Notes: generated by a model from the letters alone, not told the origin. A DNA stretch of 64,000 bases from Serinicoccus profundi (GCF_008001015.1 NZ_CP042862.1:2108001-2172000), one strand, 5' to 3'; shown: positions 8,510-18,564, counted from the stretch's first letter. Program-made: numbers and translations.

Positions 8510-10426
8510 CTACCCCCGGAGGACGGGGCGCAGGGCGTCGAGGACGGCGAGGTCCTCGATCGTCGAGGGGACCATCGGGGTGTCGCCGTCGGCGATCTGG
8601 CGCATCGTGCGGCGCAGGATCTTGCCGGACCGCGTCTTGGGCAGGGCGTCCACGACGTCGACCTGACGCAGGGAGGCGACGGCACCCACCTCGTCCCGGA
8701 CCCGCGCGACCAGTTCCTCCCGCACCCGCTCCAGGGCCGCGTCGCCCAGGTCGGTCCCCGACTTCAGGACCACCAGGGCCCGCGGGACCTGACCCTTGAG
8801 CTGGTCGGCCACACCGATGACGGCGCACTCCGCCACCGCGGGGTGACCCGCGAGCGCCTCCTCCAGCGAGCCGGTGGACAGGCGGTGGCCGGCGACGTTG
8901 AGCACGTCGTCCGTGCGGCCCATGACGAAGACGTAGCCGTCCTCGTCGACGTAGCCGCCGTCGCCGGACAGGTAGTAGCCCTCGTGGGCCGAGAGGTAGG
9001 AGGCGACGTAGCGTTCGTCGTCCTCCCACAGGGTCGGAAGCGTCCCGGGCGGCAGCGGCAGGCGCAGGCAGATCGCCCCCTCGGTGCCCGCGGGCACCTC
9101 CTGCCCGCCGGGGTCCAGCACCCGCACGTCGTAGCCGGCCGTCGGCAGGCTGGGGCTGCCCGGGCGGATGTCGAAGAGGGCTCCGTCGGGCCCGACGGGG
9201 TTGATGGCGATGGGCCAACCGGTCTCGGTCTGCCACCAGTTGTCGATGACCGGGACCCCGAGGTGCTCGGTCGCCCACGCCCAGGTGTCGGGGTCCAGCC
9301 GCTCACCGGCGAGGAAGAGGGCACGCAGGGAGGAGAGGTCGTGCTCGCCCACGAGCGAGGCCGAGGGGTCCTGCTTGGTGATCGCCCGGATCGCGGTGGG
9401 TGCGGTGAACGCCCCCACGACACCGTGCTCGGCGATCATCCGCCAGTAGACCCCAGCGTCCGGGGTGCCGACCGGTTTGCCCTCGAAGAGGATCGTCGTC
9501 GCCCCGGTGAGCAGGGGCGCGTAGACGATGTAGGAGTGCCCGACCACCCACCCCACGTCGGAGCCGCAGAGCCAGGTCTCCCCCGGCTGGACGCCGTAGA
9601 GGTGGGTCATCGACCACCGCAGCGCGACGGCATACCCGCCGCTGTCGCGGACGATGCCCTTGGGTCGGCCGGTCGTGCCGGAGGTGTAGAGGACGTAGAG
9701 CGGGTGGGTGGCCTCCACGGGCACGCAGGCCGCGGGCGCCACGGCGTCCGGGTGCATGAGGCGGGCCCAGTCGAGGTCACGCTCCCCCAGCTCGCAGGGC
9801 AGCTGCTCGCGCTGGAGGATGACGCAGTGCTCGGGCTGGTGGGAGGACCGGGCGATCGCCTGGTCCAGGAGGGGCTTGTAGGGCACCACCCGGGTGGGCT
9901 CGATGCCGCAACTCGCCGAGACGACGACCTTGGGCTGGGCGTCCTCGATGCGTGCGGCGAGCTCGGCCGGGGCGAAGCCACCGAAGACCACCGAGTGGAC
10001 CGCGCCGATCCGCGCGCAGGCCAGCATGGCGATGACCGCCTCGGGCACCATCGGCAGGTAGATGACGACGCGGTCGCCCTTCGCGACGCCGAGGTCGCGC
10101 AGCACCCCGGCGAAACGCGCCACGAGGTCGAGCAGGTGGGCGTAGGTGTAGCGCCGGACCGTCCCGGTGACGGGGCTGTCGTAGATCAGCGCGGTCTGGT
10201 CGGCGCGGCCGTGCACGACGTGGCGGTCGAGGGCGTTGTAGCAGACGTTGAGCGTGCCGTCCGGGAACCACCGGTAGAACGGGGCCGACTCCTCGTCCAG
10301 CACCTCGCGCGGCCGGTGGATCCAGTCGATGAGGCCGGCCGCCTCCCCCCAGAACGTCCACGGGTCGGTGAGGCTCTCCGCGACCGTCTCCCGGTAGGCC
10401 TGCTGGGTCATGGCGTCGCTGCTCAT
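8510..10426 (-). CDS. prpE: Propionyl-CoA synthetase (acyl-CoA synthetase, AMP-forming)
   Basis: 638 residues from ATG at 10426. AMP-forming ligase signatures are clear: YTSGTTGRPKG loop, GWVVGHSYIVYAPLL, QTETGWPIAI, and the C-terminal lysine motif PKTRSGKILRR. Segments such as ACARIGAVHSVVFGGFA and the RDSGGYAVAL stretch follow E. coli PrpE more closely than Acs. It would activate propionate (or acetate) to the CoA ester. No prpBCD genes are nearby, but isocitrate lyase and RamB lie 26 kb away. A TGTGAT box six bases before the ATG is a possible leaderless promoter. ATG at 10411 is an alternative start. Confidence 0.85.
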   Translation of the reverse strand: MSSDAMTQQAYRETVAESLTDPWTFWGEAAGLIDWIHRPREVLDEESAPFYRWFPDGTLNVCYNALDRHVVHGRADQTALIYDSPVTGTVRRYTYAHLLDLVARFAGVLRDLGVAKGDRVVIYLPMVPEAVIAMLACARIGAVHSVVFGGFAPAELAARIEDAQPKVVVSASCGIEPTRVVPYKPLLDQAIARSSHQPEHCVILQREQLPCELGERDLDWARLMHPDAVAPAACVPVEATHPLYVLYTSGTTGRPKGIVRDSGGYAVALRWSMTHLYGVQPGETWLCGSDVGWVVGHSYIVYAPLLTGATTILFEGKPVGTPDAGVYWRMIAEHGVVGAFTAPTAIRAITKQDPSASLVGEHDLSSLRALFLAGERLDPDTWAWATEHLGVPVIDNWWQTETGWPIAINPVGPDGALFDIRPGSPSLPTAGYDVRVLDPGGQEVPAGTEGAICLRLPLPPGTLPTLWEDDERYVASYLSAHEGYYLSGDGGYVDEDGYVFVMGRTDDVLNVAGHRLSTGSLEEALAGHPAVAECAVIGVADQLKGQVPRALVVLKSGTDLGDAALERVREELVARVRDEVGAVASLRQVDVVDALPKTRSGKILRRTMRQIADGDTPMVPSTIEDLAVLDALRPVLRG

Positions 10427-10535
10427 GCGCCCATCACACACCCCATCGCCGCGCAGCGCCAGGGTGGGGCGACCGGCGGTCCCCCTGTTGCGACGGGCGG
10501 CAGGGGACGCGGAGGGCGCGCGCGGTCGCGCCCGT

Positions 10536-10541
10536 TAGGGT
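10536..10541 (+). promoter_or_regulatory. Putative leaderless -10 box of the LOG-family gene
   Basis: TAGGGT ends eight bases before the ATG at 10550, with no purine-rich ribosome site between. This fits the TANNNT arrangement of actinobacterial leaderless transcripts. Confidence 0.45.
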
Positions 10542-10549
10542 CGCTCGGT

Positions 10550-11773
10550 ATGCAGCAGCGTGAGCGGCCCGTCAGCGAGCAGGTCTCCGACCGTCCCGTC
10601 GGCCCGGGAGAGACCTCGGAGGTGCGCTACCGCCGCGTCGAGCCCGGGCCCTGCGCTGCCGCGCGCGAGGTGGAGGACCCCGCCGCCTGGCGTCGCTGGT
10701 TGCAGACGGAGGGCCCGCTGCCTCCGCTGCGGGTCCAGGGCGTGGACCTCACCGCCGACCGGGACCTCCTGCTCGCCCGGGACGACCTCGCCGACCTCGT
10801 GGTCCTGGGCGGTCGCCTCGACACCGGGATCGAGGAGCACCTGCGCCAGGCGGGAGCCCTCGTCTTCCCCGCCGTGCCCCACGCCCCCATCGACCCCTAC
10901 CGGGCGCGTCTCTACACCGCGGAGGAGCTGTATACCGGTCTCGCCGAGCACGGCTACGACCAGACCACGGACGCCCGGGCCTACCGGTGGTTCGAGGATG
11001 CGACCGTGCGCCACGACGCCTACGTCACGGCGCTGCGCGCCATCCACGACGACGCGATGACCGACGCCCTGGTCGCGGCCCTCGAGGAGCGTCGGGTCGT
11101 CGGCGTCATGGGCGGGCACGCCCTGCGACGGGGCACCGCCGACTTCGCCGCCGCGGCGCTGCTCGGTCACCGCCTCGCCGAGGCAGGCGCGGTCGTGCTC
11201 ACCGGCGGGGGGCCGGGGGCCATGGAGGCCGCCAACCTCGGGGCCTGGTCGTCCGACGAGGCGCTGCTGGAGCACGCCCTGGAGGTGCTGGGCCGGGTGC
11301 CCGACTTCGCGTCGGACATCGCCGCCTGGGTCCGGCCGGCGCTGCGGCTGCGAGCCGACTCCCCCGAGGTCCCCGCCCCGCGCGAGCTGCGCAGCGTCGG
11401 CATCCCGACGTGGTACTACGGGCACGAGCCGCCCAACGCCTTCGGCCAGCTCATCGCCAAGTTCTTCTCCAACGCGCTGCGCGAGGACCTGCTCCTCGCC
11501 CAGTCCCGGGACGGGCTGGTCGTGCTGCCCGGGGCGGCAGGCACCGTGCAGGAGGTCTTCCAGATGGCCACCCGCCTCTACTACGAGGTGGACGCCACCA
11601 ACCGGCTCACGCCGCTCATCCTCGTCGGCCAGGAGCACTGGGCCTCGCGGCTGCCCGTCTGGCCGCTGCTGACGGCCTTGGCGAAGGGGCGGCCGATGGC
11701 GCAGGCCCTGCACCTCGTGGAGACCGTGGAACAGGCCTCCGACCTGCTGGTCGGCCTGGACACCGGCTCCTAG
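10550..11773 (+). CDS. LOG-family protein (lysine-decarboxylase-like Rossmann fold)
   Basis: 407 residues. The C-terminal two-thirds has the LOG/TIGR00725-type signatures GGGPGAMEAAN (219-229) and PGAAGTVQE (near 325), which bind a nucleotide monophosphate; classic LOG proteins release cytokinin-type bases from ribotides, and bacterial members may have other nucleotide 5'-monophosphate phosphoribohydrolase roles. The first 170 residues are an additional acidic domain not found in short LOG proteins. The gene diverges from prpE and its stop overlaps the stop of the convergent lipoprotein gene within CTAG at 11770-11773. Confidence 0.8.
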   Translation: MQQRERPVSEQVSDRPVGPGETSEVRYRRVEPGPCAAAREVEDPAAWRRWLQTEGPLPPLRVQGVDLTADRDLLLARDDLADLVVLGGRLDTGIEEHLRQAGALVFPAVPHAPIDPYRARLYTAEELYTGLAEHGYDQTTDARAYRWFEDATVRHDAYVTALRAIHDDAMTDALVAALEERRVVGVMGGHALRRGTADFAAAALLGHRLAEAGAVVLTGGGPGAMEAANLGAWSSDEALLEHALEVLGRVPDFASDIAAWVRPALRLRADSPEVPAPRELRSVGIPTWYYGHEPPNAFGQLIAKFFSNALREDLLLAQSRDGLVVLPGAAGTVQEVFQMATRLYYEVDATNRLTPLILVGQEHWASRLPVWPLLTALAKGRPMAQALHLVETVEQASDLLVGLDTGS

Positions 11774-12291
11774 CCGCTGTCGCCCGACGCGCACAGCGGC
11801 GCGCGGATGCCATCCTCCGCGAGCGCCGAGGCGTCGGACTCGCTGACCCATTCGCCGGACGGCGTCAACCACTCCCCCTCCTGGGCACCCTCTCCCGCGG
11901 TGACGTCCGTGAGCTGCCAGCTCGTGCGGGAGAAGGCGAGGTCGTCCTCACCCCGGACGACGACGGTGATCGTGTCGTCGGCAGCGGGCTCTGGCGCGGC
12001 TCCGGGCGCGACGAACCCGGCCGGAGCCTCGCCCACGACGAAGGACTCCACGCTGCCGGTGCCCTGCTCGGCGGTCATCACCCACTCCCGCTCCGGTCCG
12101 TCGGCCGGGCCCATGAGCACGGTCACGCTCGCCACACCGGCGCAGTCCCGCCCGGCCCAGAACTCCAGCTGCTCGCCCACCGGGCGCAACCCGATGAGCG
12201 AACCCGTGGGAGGCTCCGGCGCGCTCCAGCAGCCCGCCAGAAGGGCGATGCACCCACCAGCAAGAGCGGCGCGACGGCTCAGCTCACGCAC
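11770..12291 (-). CDS. Secreted lipoprotein of the second WXG-like cassette
   Basis: 173 residues from GTG at 12291, overlapping the end of the upstream HExxH gene. R6-R7 precede a hydrophobic stretch and the lipobox LLAGC with C21, so the mature protein should be lipid-anchored outside the membrane, possibly exported by Tat. The rest is a beta-rich domain with no family I recognise. Its position right after a putative exported metallopeptidase-like protein suggests a partner or protective role; that is inference. Confidence 0.75.
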   Translation of the reverse strand: MRELSRRAALAGGCIALLAGCWSAPEPPTGSLIGLRPVGEQLEFWAGRDCAGVASVTVLMGPADGPEREWVMTAEQGTGSVESFVVGEAPAGFVAPGAAPEPAADDTITVVVRGEDDLAFSRTSWQLTDVTAGEGAQEGEWLTPSGEWVSESDASALAEDGIRAPLCASGDSG

Positions 12292-13733
12292 TGGAAGTAC
12301 CCCCCGTCCTCGAAACCCGCCTCTTCCTCGAACGGGTGGTTGCAGGGGTCGAAGGGGTTGTGCCACAGATAGCGGGCGATGAACCCGGAGTGGCCGTAGC
12401 GTGCCCATTGCTGTGCATGCACCTCCTCGTGCCGCAGCACACGCCACAGCGGGTGGTCGGACGTGGGTGGATCCGTGGTGCCTGCCTCGATGATCTGCCG
12501 CAGCCGGGCCGCAGGATCAGCCGACTCGTCGTTGACCATGAAGATCTCGCCCCACATGGTGCCGGCCTCGTGGGCGAACAGGTCGGTGGAGGTGACCAGG
12601 ACGTCGCTGTCCCCCACGGTCATGAAGATCCCCTCGGGTGTCGTGGCGAGCGCTGCTCCGTCGGCCAGGACCAGCTTGATGTCGCCGTTGCCGAACCAGG
12701 TGTCGAACGTCCACGAGTTGGCGTCGCGCCGCCAGGCGTTGGTCGAGGGCTCCCCACCGGCGAGGAGCTCGGTGAGCTCGGCGACGAGCCGCGCGTCGTC
12801 AGCGTGCTCGGCCGTGATGAGGAAGTAGGCGCGGCCCTCGGGGTCGCGCATGACCTCCAGCTCCTGGAGCAGGTCGAAGGTGTGGTCGTCGACGCCCTCC
12901 TGCCGGGCGAGGGCGACGGGGTCGCCACCCGCGCCCTGCACCACCCCGATCCACTCCCGGAGGTATGCCGTGGGCAGCTCGGTGAGGACGCCCTCGTCGA
13001 CCAGCTCGCGATAGCCCTCGATCACCTGGAGCGCGTCCCGGGTCGGGCCGGCGACGTCGGCGTGCAGGCCGTCGGTGCCGGACAGGAAGTCCGCGAGCGC
13101 GAGGGCGTCCGACCCCTCTCCGGTCATGATCACCTCGGCCAACCCCTCGGCATACCCCTCCGGGAGGTCACCGGAGCGGGCTGCCGTCTGCAGCGCGAGA
13201 CGCAGCCCGCTCACGATCCCGCCGTGGCGCCGGGCGTAGTCGAGGTCAGCCTGTCCGGTCCGTGGAGCCTCGAAGTCCACGGATCCGAGGTAGTCGGCCA
13301 GCTCCTCGGGAGAGAGCGCGTCGAGCAGCGCCGTGGCGAAGTAGGGATCACCGGCGTGCTCGGCGAGCTGGTCGGCCAGCTCCTGGGTGTGCGGGCCCTC
13401 GGAGATCTGCTCGGCGAGCTGCTCGGCCAGGGCCTCGGCCTCCTCCGGCGAGAGGTCGGTCAGCTGGGACTCATCGATCCGGACCGAGACCTGGATCCCG
13501 GGCGTGGACGCCTCGACCTCCTCGGCCAGCGCCAGCCGGCGCCGCAGCATGGGGACCTGCGCCGCGAGCCAGTGCGCGGCGGCCTGCACGGGGGCCGCGT
13601 CGGAGGCGGACAGGTCGGCGTCGGTGAGGAGCCCGGAGAGCTCCTGGTGCTGCGCGACGGCGTCGTCGGACACCGTGCGCACGTCCTCGATGAGGCGCCG
13701 CATCGAGGGGAGGTGGATCTGGGTGAGCGCCAT
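12279..13733 (-). CDS. Putative type VII effector with C-terminal HExxH metallopeptidase-like domain
   Basis: 484 residues from ATG at 13733. The N-terminal 100 residues are helical like an LXG/WXG targeting domain. The middle (about 110-290) has the ALLDALSPEELADYLG style of repeats seen in actinobacterial polymorphic-toxin scaffolds. The last 50 residues hold H435-E-E-V-H439 followed by QQW, then a NPF segment and F468-EEEA, matching the HxxxHxxQ...NPFExEA pattern of compact zincin-like domains. There is no classical signal peptide. A small WXG-like gene precedes it by three bases and a lipoprotein gene overlaps its end. The catalytic reading is from motif only. Confidence 0.6.
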   Translation of the reverse strand: MALTQIHLPSMRRLIEDVRTVSDDAVAQHQELSGLLTDADLSASDAAPVQAAAHWLAAQVPMLRRRLALAEEVEASTPGIQVSVRIDESQLTDLSPEEAEALAEQLAEQISEGPHTQELADQLAEHAGDPYFATALLDALSPEELADYLGSVDFEAPRTGQADLDYARRHGGIVSGLRLALQTAARSGDLPEGYAEGLAEVIMTGEGSDALALADFLSGTDGLHADVAGPTRDALQVIEGYRELVDEGVLTELPTAYLREWIGVVQGAGGDPVALARQEGVDDHTFDLLQELEVMRDPEGRAYFLITAEHADDARLVAELTELLAGGEPSTNAWRRDANSWTFDTWFGNGDIKLVLADGAALATTPEGIFMTVGDSDVLVTSTDLFAHEAGTMWGEIFMVNDESADPAARLRQIIEAGTTDPPTSDHPLWRVLRHEEVHAQQWARYGHSGFIARYLWHNPFDPCNHPFEEEAGFEDGGYFQCVS

Positions 13734-13736
13734 GGT

Positions 13737-14009
13737 CTAGCTCACCTCCAGCGCGGGGATCCGCGCGGGAGTGCTGGCCAGCTCGGCCCGCAGCGCGGCA
13801 GTAGTGGCCTGTGCCCCGCGCACGAGGTCCCGGCGCGCCTCCTCCAGGCCCTCCTCGAACGGTCTGGCGGCCGAGGACACCCAGGCCCCGGCGCCCAGCG
13901 CGTCACGGGCCGGGGAGAGCACCCCGTCGAGGCTCGCCTCGAGCGTCTCCGCCCGCTCCAGCAGCTGGCGCAGCTCGGCCTTGCGTGGGTTGGCCCTGTC
14001 GTCCGGCAT
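13737..14009 (-). CDS. Small WXG-like helical protein
   Basis: 90 residues: helix, a break at G41-AWVSS with W43, then a second amphipathic helix. Size and hinge fit WXG100-like proteins, with WVS in place of WXG. It stops three bases before the ATG of the HExxH protein and would be its natural export partner. ATG at 14009; the weak GGGGG stretch upstream is a plausible ribosome site. Confidence 0.6.
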   Translation of the reverse strand: MPDDRANPRKAELRQLLERAETLEASLDGVLSPARDALGAGAWVSSAARPFEEGLEEARRDLVRGAQATTAALRAELASTPARIPALEVS

Positions 14010-14054
14010 CGTTGGACCCCCTCGTCATCGATGCCCGACAGCCTACCCCCGCGC

Positions 14055-15221
14055 TCAGACCGTCGCCGCGAGCTGGCCGCAGGCGCCGTCGATGTCCGAC
14101 CCACGGGTGTCGCGCACGGTCGTGGGGATGCCGTGCGCCAGCAGCCGTTCGACGAACTGCTGCTCCACGCCACGGCGGGACGCGGTCCACTTGCTGCCCG
14201 GCGTCGGGTTGAGCGGGATGGGGTTGACGTGCACCCAGCCTCGACCGCGGGCGTTGAGCTTGTCACCGAGCAGGTCGGCCCGCCACGCCTGGTCGTTGAT
14301 GTCGCGGATGAGGGCATACTCGATCGAGACCCGGCGCCCCGTGGCGTCGAAGTAGCGTCGCGCCGCGTCGAGGGCCTCATCGACCTTCCACCGGGTGTTG
14401 ATCGGCACGAGCTCGTCGCGCAGCTCGTCGTCCGGCGCGTGCAAGGACAGCGCCAACGTCATGGGTATGCCCTCTCCCGCGAGCTTGTCGATGGCCGGCG
14501 CGAGTCCCACCGTCGACATCGTGACCCCGCGGGCCGACATCCCCAGGCCGTGGGGCGAGGGGTCGACGAGGCGGCGGACGGCCGCCAGGGACGCCTTGTA
14601 GTTGGCCAGGGCCTCCCCCATGCCCATGAAGACGACATTGCTCACCCGCAGCTGGTCGGCGGCCTCCCCCGCGTCCTCACCGCCGGTCAGTTCCCCGTGC
14701 CGCAGCGCCCGCGCCGCGGCTACCACCTGCTCGACGATCTCCGCGGTGGACAGGTTGCGGGTCAACCCGGCCTGGCCGGTGGCGCAGAAGGGGCAGTTCA
14801 TGCCGCAGCCGGCCTGGCTGGAGATGCACATGGTGACCCGGCCGGGGTAGCGCATGAGCACTGACTCGACCATGGCCCCGTCGTGGAGCCGGTGCACCTG
14901 CTTGAGCGTGGCGCCGTCGTCGGCCGACAGGGTGCGCACCGGGGTCAGCAGCGGCGGCAGCAGGCCCTCGACCAGCTCCTGGCGCCCGGCCTTGGGCAGG
15001 TCGGTCATCTGCTCGGGGTCGGTGACGAGGCGCTCGAAGTAGTGCCGGCTGACCTGGTCGGCGCGGAAGCCGGGGATGCCCAGCTCGCTCGCCCACTCCT
15101 TGCGGCCCTCGAGGTCGTGGTCGGCCAGGTGCGTGGGGGCCTTGCCCCGGCGGGGGGCCCGGAAGGTCAGCTGGCCGGGGACGGGACGGTCGGCGGTCGG
15201 GGTGGGGAGTTCGGTCGTCAT
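14055..15221 (-). CDS. rlmN: Dual-specificity rRNA/tRNA adenine C2-methyltransferase RlmN
   Basis: 388 residues. Radical-SAM cluster motif C139-GMN-C143-PF-C146 and the conserved C-terminal cysteine C381 (DGACGQ) that carries the methyl intermediate. It methylates A2503 of 23S rRNA and A37 of certain tRNAs. It is the last gene of pyrH-frr-cdsA-rlmN, the usual actinobacterial order; the cdsA stop is 23 bases upstream of its ATG. Confidence 0.96.
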   Translation of the reverse strand: MTTELPTPTADRPVPGQLTFRAPRRGKAPTHLADHDLEGRKEWASELGIPGFRADQVSRHYFERLVTDPEQMTDLPKAGRQELVEGLLPPLLTPVRTLSADDGATLKQVHRLHDGAMVESVLMRYPGRVTMCISSQAGCGMNCPFCATGQAGLTRNLSTAEIVEQVVAAARALRHGELTGGEDAGEAADQLRVSNVVFMGMGEALANYKASLAAVRRLVDPSPHGLGMSARGVTMSTVGLAPAIDKLAGEGIPMTLALSLHAPDDELRDELVPINTRWKVDEALDAARRYFDATGRRVSIEYALIRDINDQAWRADLLGDKLNARGRGWVHVNPIPLNPTPGSKWTASRRGVEQQFVERLLAHGIPTTVRDTRGSDIDGACGQLAATV

Positions 15222-15244
15222 GGCCCCTCCAGTGTCTCAGGGAT

Positions 15245-16138
15245 TCAGACGAGCAGGTGCAGCAGCGCCCAGCAGACAGGGGCGGTCACGACCAGGGAGT
15301 CCAACCGGTCCATCACCCCGCCGTGGCCGGGCAGGATGCTGCCCATGTCCTTGATGCCGAGATCCCGCTTGAGCGCCGACTCGGCGAGGTCGCCCACCGT
15401 GGCGAAGGCTGCGGCGAGCGCGCCCACGAGCAGCCCCGCCCACCAGGCGCCGTCCAGCAGCACCCCGACACAGATCGCCCCGACGATGGCGCTGGTGGCC
15501 ACCGACCCCGCGAACCCCTCCCACGACTTCTTCGGGGAGAGCGAGGGCGACATGGGGGTACGCCCGCGCAGGACGCCGACGGCATACCCCCCGGTGTCGG
15601 AGGCGACGGTGACGAGGATGAAGGTGATGATGCGCCCCACCCCGTCGGGCTGGGCGACCATGAGCGAGGCGATCGAGGCGAGCAGCGGGACGTAGGCGAC
15701 GATGAAGACGCCGCCGGCGACGTCGCGCACGGCGTCCTGCTGGGCCCCCACGCTGCGCCAGAGCAGGACCAGGGCCGCCGCCGCGGCGAAGCCGGCCGCC
15801 AGGGCGTCGGCCCCTGCGTAGTAGGCGAGCGGGATGAGCCCCACCGAGGCGAGGACCGGCAGCCGGGGCGGGTCCACGCGTCCGCTGCGCAGCGCCTGGT
15901 CCAGCTCCCAGACCCCGACGAGGGCGGCCGCCGTCACGAGGTAGACGAAGGCCGGCTTCCAGAAGACGAGGCTGGCCAGGATGACCAGCACCAGCCCGAC
16001 GCCCACCCCGATCGCGGCCGGCAGGTTGCGTCCCGCGCGGGGCGTCCGAGCCTGCTGCGCCGACCGCCGGGCGGCCCTGGCGGCGCGGCGGGTGGAGATC
16101 TCCGGCGTCACGGGCGCCGGAGCGCTCGGCTCGGTCAT
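15245..16138 (-). CDS. cdsA: Phosphatidate cytidylyltransferase
   Basis: 297 residues with a basic, Ala/Arg-rich cytosolic N-terminus of about 40 residues and roughly eight membrane helices. The CdsA signature SALKRDLGIKDMGSILPGHGG with a following DRLD is intact near the C-terminus. It makes CDP-diacylglycerol from phosphatidate and CTP for phospholipid synthesis. Located 28 bases after frr. Confidence 0.96.
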   Translation of the reverse strand: MTEPSAPAPVTPEISTRRAARAARRSAQQARTPRAGRNLPAAIGVGVGLVLVILASLVFWKPAFVYLVTAAALVGVWELDQALRSGRVDPPRLPVLASVGLIPLAYYAGADALAAGFAAAAALVLLWRSVGAQQDAVRDVAGGVFIVAYVPLLASIASLMVAQPDGVGRIITFILVTVASDTGGYAVGVLRGRTPMSPSLSPKKSWEGFAGSVATSAIVGAICVGVLLDGAWWAGLLVGALAAAFATVGDLAESALKRDLGIKDMGSILPGHGGVMDRLDSLVVTAPVCWALLHLLV

Positions 16139-16166
16139 CGGGTCGATCCCCCTCGTGCTGAGCTGC

Positions 16167-16733
16167 TCAGACCTCGAGCAGCTCGGCCTCCTTGTGCTTG
16201 AGGATGTCGTCGACGACGTCGACGTGGCGCTTGGTCAGCGCCTCCAGCTCCTTCTCGCCGCGCGAGCCGTCGTCCTCACCGATCTCGCCGTCCTTGACGG
16301 CCTTGTCGATGACGTCCTTGGCGTGCCGCCGGACGTGCCGGACGGTCACCTTGGCGTCCTCGCCCTTGGAGTGGGCCAGCTTGATGTACTCGCGGCGGCG
16401 CTCCTCGGTCAGCTGCGGCATGACGATGCGGATGGCGTTGCCGTCGTTGCTCGGGTTGGCGCCGAGGTCGGCCTCGCGCAGGGCCTTCTCGATGTCCTTC
16501 ATCGCGCTCTTGTCGTAGGGCGTGATGAGGACGGTGCGGGCGTCCTGGATGCCGAAGCTGGCGAGCTGCTGCAGCGGGGTCGGGGCACCGTAGTAGTCGA
16601 CCTCCAGCTTGCTGAACATGCCGGGGTGCGCTCGACCGGTGCGGATGGAGGCCATGTCCTCGCGCGCCACCTCCAGCGCCTTCTCCATCTTCTCCTCGGC
16701 CTCCATGAGGGCCATCTCGACGACCTCGGACAT
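16167..16733 (-). CDS. frr: Ribosome recycling factor
   Basis: 188 residues, all of the typical RRF length. The conserved RTGRAHPGM segment (32-40) and the long three-helix bundle with the [15 protein letters not shown] region are clear. It acts with EF-G to split post-termination ribosomes. It follows pyrH by 54 bases. Confidence 0.98.
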   Translation of the reverse strand: MSEVVEMALMEAEEKMEKALEVAREDMASIRTGRAHPGMFSKLEVDYYGAPTPLQQLASFGIQDARTVLITPYDKSAMKDIEKALREADLGANPSNDGNAIRIVMPQLTEERRREYIKLAHSKGEDAKVTVRHVRRHAKDVIDKAVKDGEIGEDDGSRGEKELEALTKRHVDVVDDILKHKEAELLEV

Positions 16734-16787
16734 CGTGGTGCTCCTTGCGTGTATGTCGTGCTGCGGCTGATCCGTGCGGTGCGGCGG

Positions 16788-17561
16788 TCAGCCCGCCGTC
16801 ACGAGTGTCCCGATCCTCTCACCCTTGATCGCGCGGGTGATGGAGTCCTCGCCGTCCATCCCGAAGACGAGCATCGGCAACGCGTTGTCCATGCAGAGGC
16901 TGAAGGCGGCGGCGTCCACGACGCGCAGGTTGCCGGTGAGCGCGTCGGAGAAGGTGAGCTCGTCGAGCTTGCGTGCCTGGTCGTCGGTGCGGGGGTCGGC
17001 GGTGTAGACGCCGTCCACACCGTGCTTGCTCATGAGGACCTGGTCGCACTTGATCTCCAGCGCCCGCTGGGCCGAGACGGTGTCGGTGGAGAAGTACGGC
17101 ATACCGGCGCCGGCGCCGAAGATGACCACCCGGCCCTTCTCCAGGTGGCGGATCGCGCGGCGGGGGATGTAGGGCTCGGCGACCTGTCCCATGGTGATGG
17201 CGGTCTGCACGCGGGTGTCGACGCCCTCCTTCTCCAGGAAGTCCTGGAGGGCCAGGCAGTTCATCACCGTGCCGAGCATGCCCATGTAGTCGGCCCGGGC
17301 CCGCTCCATCCCCCGCTGCTGCAGCTCGGCGCCGCGGAAGAAGTTGCCACCCCCGATGACCACCGCGATCTGGACCCCCGTCCGGTGCGCCTCGGCGATC
17401 TGTCGGGCGATCCCCTTGACGACGTCGGGGTCGACGCCGACGTGGCCGCCGCCGAAGGCCTCGCCGGAGAGCTTGAGGAGCACGCGGCGGGCCGTCCGCG
17501 TGGGCTCGGGGTGGGCCTCCTGGGTCGTCGAGGTCTGCTGCGCAGGCGCCGTCGTGGTCAT
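16788..17561 (-). CDS. pyrH: UMP kinase
   Basis: 257 residues from ATG at 17561, which has GGAGG nearby; the longer open frame upstream is an artefact. Amino acid kinase fold with [11 protein letters not shown] near the start, [10 protein letters not shown], and [11 protein letters not shown]. It phosphorylates UMP to UDP and is usually GTP-activated and UTP-inhibited. First gene of the pyrH-frr-cdsA-rlmN block. The 190-base gap upstream separates it from a divergent kinase-like gene. Confidence 0.97.
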   Translation of the reverse strand: MTTTAPAQQTSTTQEAHPEPTRTARRVLLKLSGEAFGGGHVGVDPDVVKGIARQIAEAHRTGVQIAVVIGGGNFFRGAELQQRGMERARADYMGMLGTVMNCLALQDFLEKEGVDTRVQTAITMGQVAEPYIPRRAIRHLEKGRVVIFGAGAGMPYFSTDTVSAQRALEIKCDQVLMSKHGVDGVYTADPRTDDQARKLDELTFSDALTGNLRVVDAAAFSLCMDNALPMLVFGMDGEDSITRAIKGERIGTLVTAG

Positions 17562-17751
17562 AGGGGTCCTCCTGGGATCGAGGCGAGGCGGTCGCTCGAT
17601 CCTGCCACACGCCCGGGGGTCCGGCGATCCACCCCGCCCCCCGCAGGACCGACCACGGGATAGCACGAGCTGCATCGGGAAGTTTGCCGATGGAGGTCGT
17701 GCTAGGCCGTGGTCACTCCCGGGAGGGCGGGTGGGGCTGGGAGGATGAGGT

Positions 17752-18564
17752 ATGCCCTCACCGCCGTCAGCCGTCCTCGAGGCGTTCGGGCTGGTGGACA
17801 TCCCCGTGGCGCTGCCCGGTGGACAGGGCGACAGCTGGTTGGCCGGCGGCACCGTCCTCAAACCCGGGGCGGACCCCCGGGCGCAGGAGTGGGTCGGGAC
17901 CGAGCTCGCGCGGGTGCCGCAGCGGGGGTTCCGCCTGGCCCCGGCGCTGCCCGCCCGCGACGGCCGGTGGACCGTCGAGGGCTGGTCGGCCACCGGTCAC
18001 GTCGACGGCATGGGCACCGAGGAGCGGCCAGGAGACCCGGACTGGGCGGCAGTCCTGGCGGCCGGTCGGGCCCTCCACCGGGCGATGCGCCACCTTCCCC
18101 GCCCGGAGTGGCTCAGGGTGCGTGACGACCCGTGGGCCCGGGCCGACGCCGCCGCCTGGGGCGAGGCCGACCTGCCCGTCGCCAGCGGGTTCCAGCCCCT
18201 GGCGGCACGGCTGAGACGTGCTCTGGACCCTGGGGCGCCGTCAGGGACGGCGCAGCTGGTCCACCTCGACCTCACCGGCAACGTCCTGCTCGACCCTCCG
18301 CGGCCACCTGCCGTCATCGACCTCTCGCTGGCGTGGCGTCCACCGGCCTATGCCGAGGGGGTGGTCCTCGCCGACGCGCTCTGCTGGCACGACGGCCGAC
18401 CCGAGCTGGTCGAGCGACTCGACGTCCCCCGCGACGCGGTCGTGCGCGCGCTGCTGTTCCGGGTGCTGGTGCTCACGCCGCTCGGCGAGGGGCGCTGGAC
18501 CCACGCCGAGGTCGAGGAGCAGGTGTGGCGGCATACCCGTGCAGCGGAGCAGCTCGGCCTCTGA
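17752..18564 (+). CDS. Phosphotransferase-like protein (possible TIGR02569 family)
   Basis: 270 residues. The segment [12 protein letters not shown] with a downstream [12 protein letters not shown] looks like the HxDxxxxN and D loops of aminoglycoside phosphotransferase-type kinases, and the overall length and opening (LEAFGL) match an actinobacterial family I recall as TIGR02569. The N-terminal lobe is short, so activity is uncertain. It diverges from pyrH and converges on tsf, with a terminator-like hairpin between. Starts at an ATG inside GGTATGCC, with GGAGG ten bases upstream. Confidence 0.6.
   Translation: MPSPPSAVLEAFGLVDIPVALPGGQGDSWLAGGTVLKPGADPRAQEWVGTELARVPQRGFRLAPALPARDGRWTVEGWSATGHVDGMGTEERPGDPDWAAVLAAGRALHRAMRHLPRPEWLRVRDDPWARADAAAWGEADLPVASGFQPLAARLRRALDPGAPSGTAQLVHLDLTGNVLLDPPRPPAVIDLSLAWRPPAYAEGVVLADALCWHDGRPELVERLDVPRDAVVRALLFRVLVLTPLGEGRWTHAEVEEQVWRHTRAAEQLGL

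Noticed and set aside
8036-10549. Front half of a 1245-codon plus-strand frame over prpE and the WXG genes
   Set aside because: Only the part after 10550 resembles a LOG protein; the rest is antisense to prpE.
11770-12447. Longer 225-codon version of the lipoprotein
   Set aside because: Extra residues precede the signal peptide, overlap the upstream gene by more than 160 bases and would bury the lipobox.
5810-14009. Prophage or genomic island spanning both WXG cassettes
   Set aside because: No integrase, att repeats, phage structural genes or base-composition shift; prpE between them is an ordinary gene.
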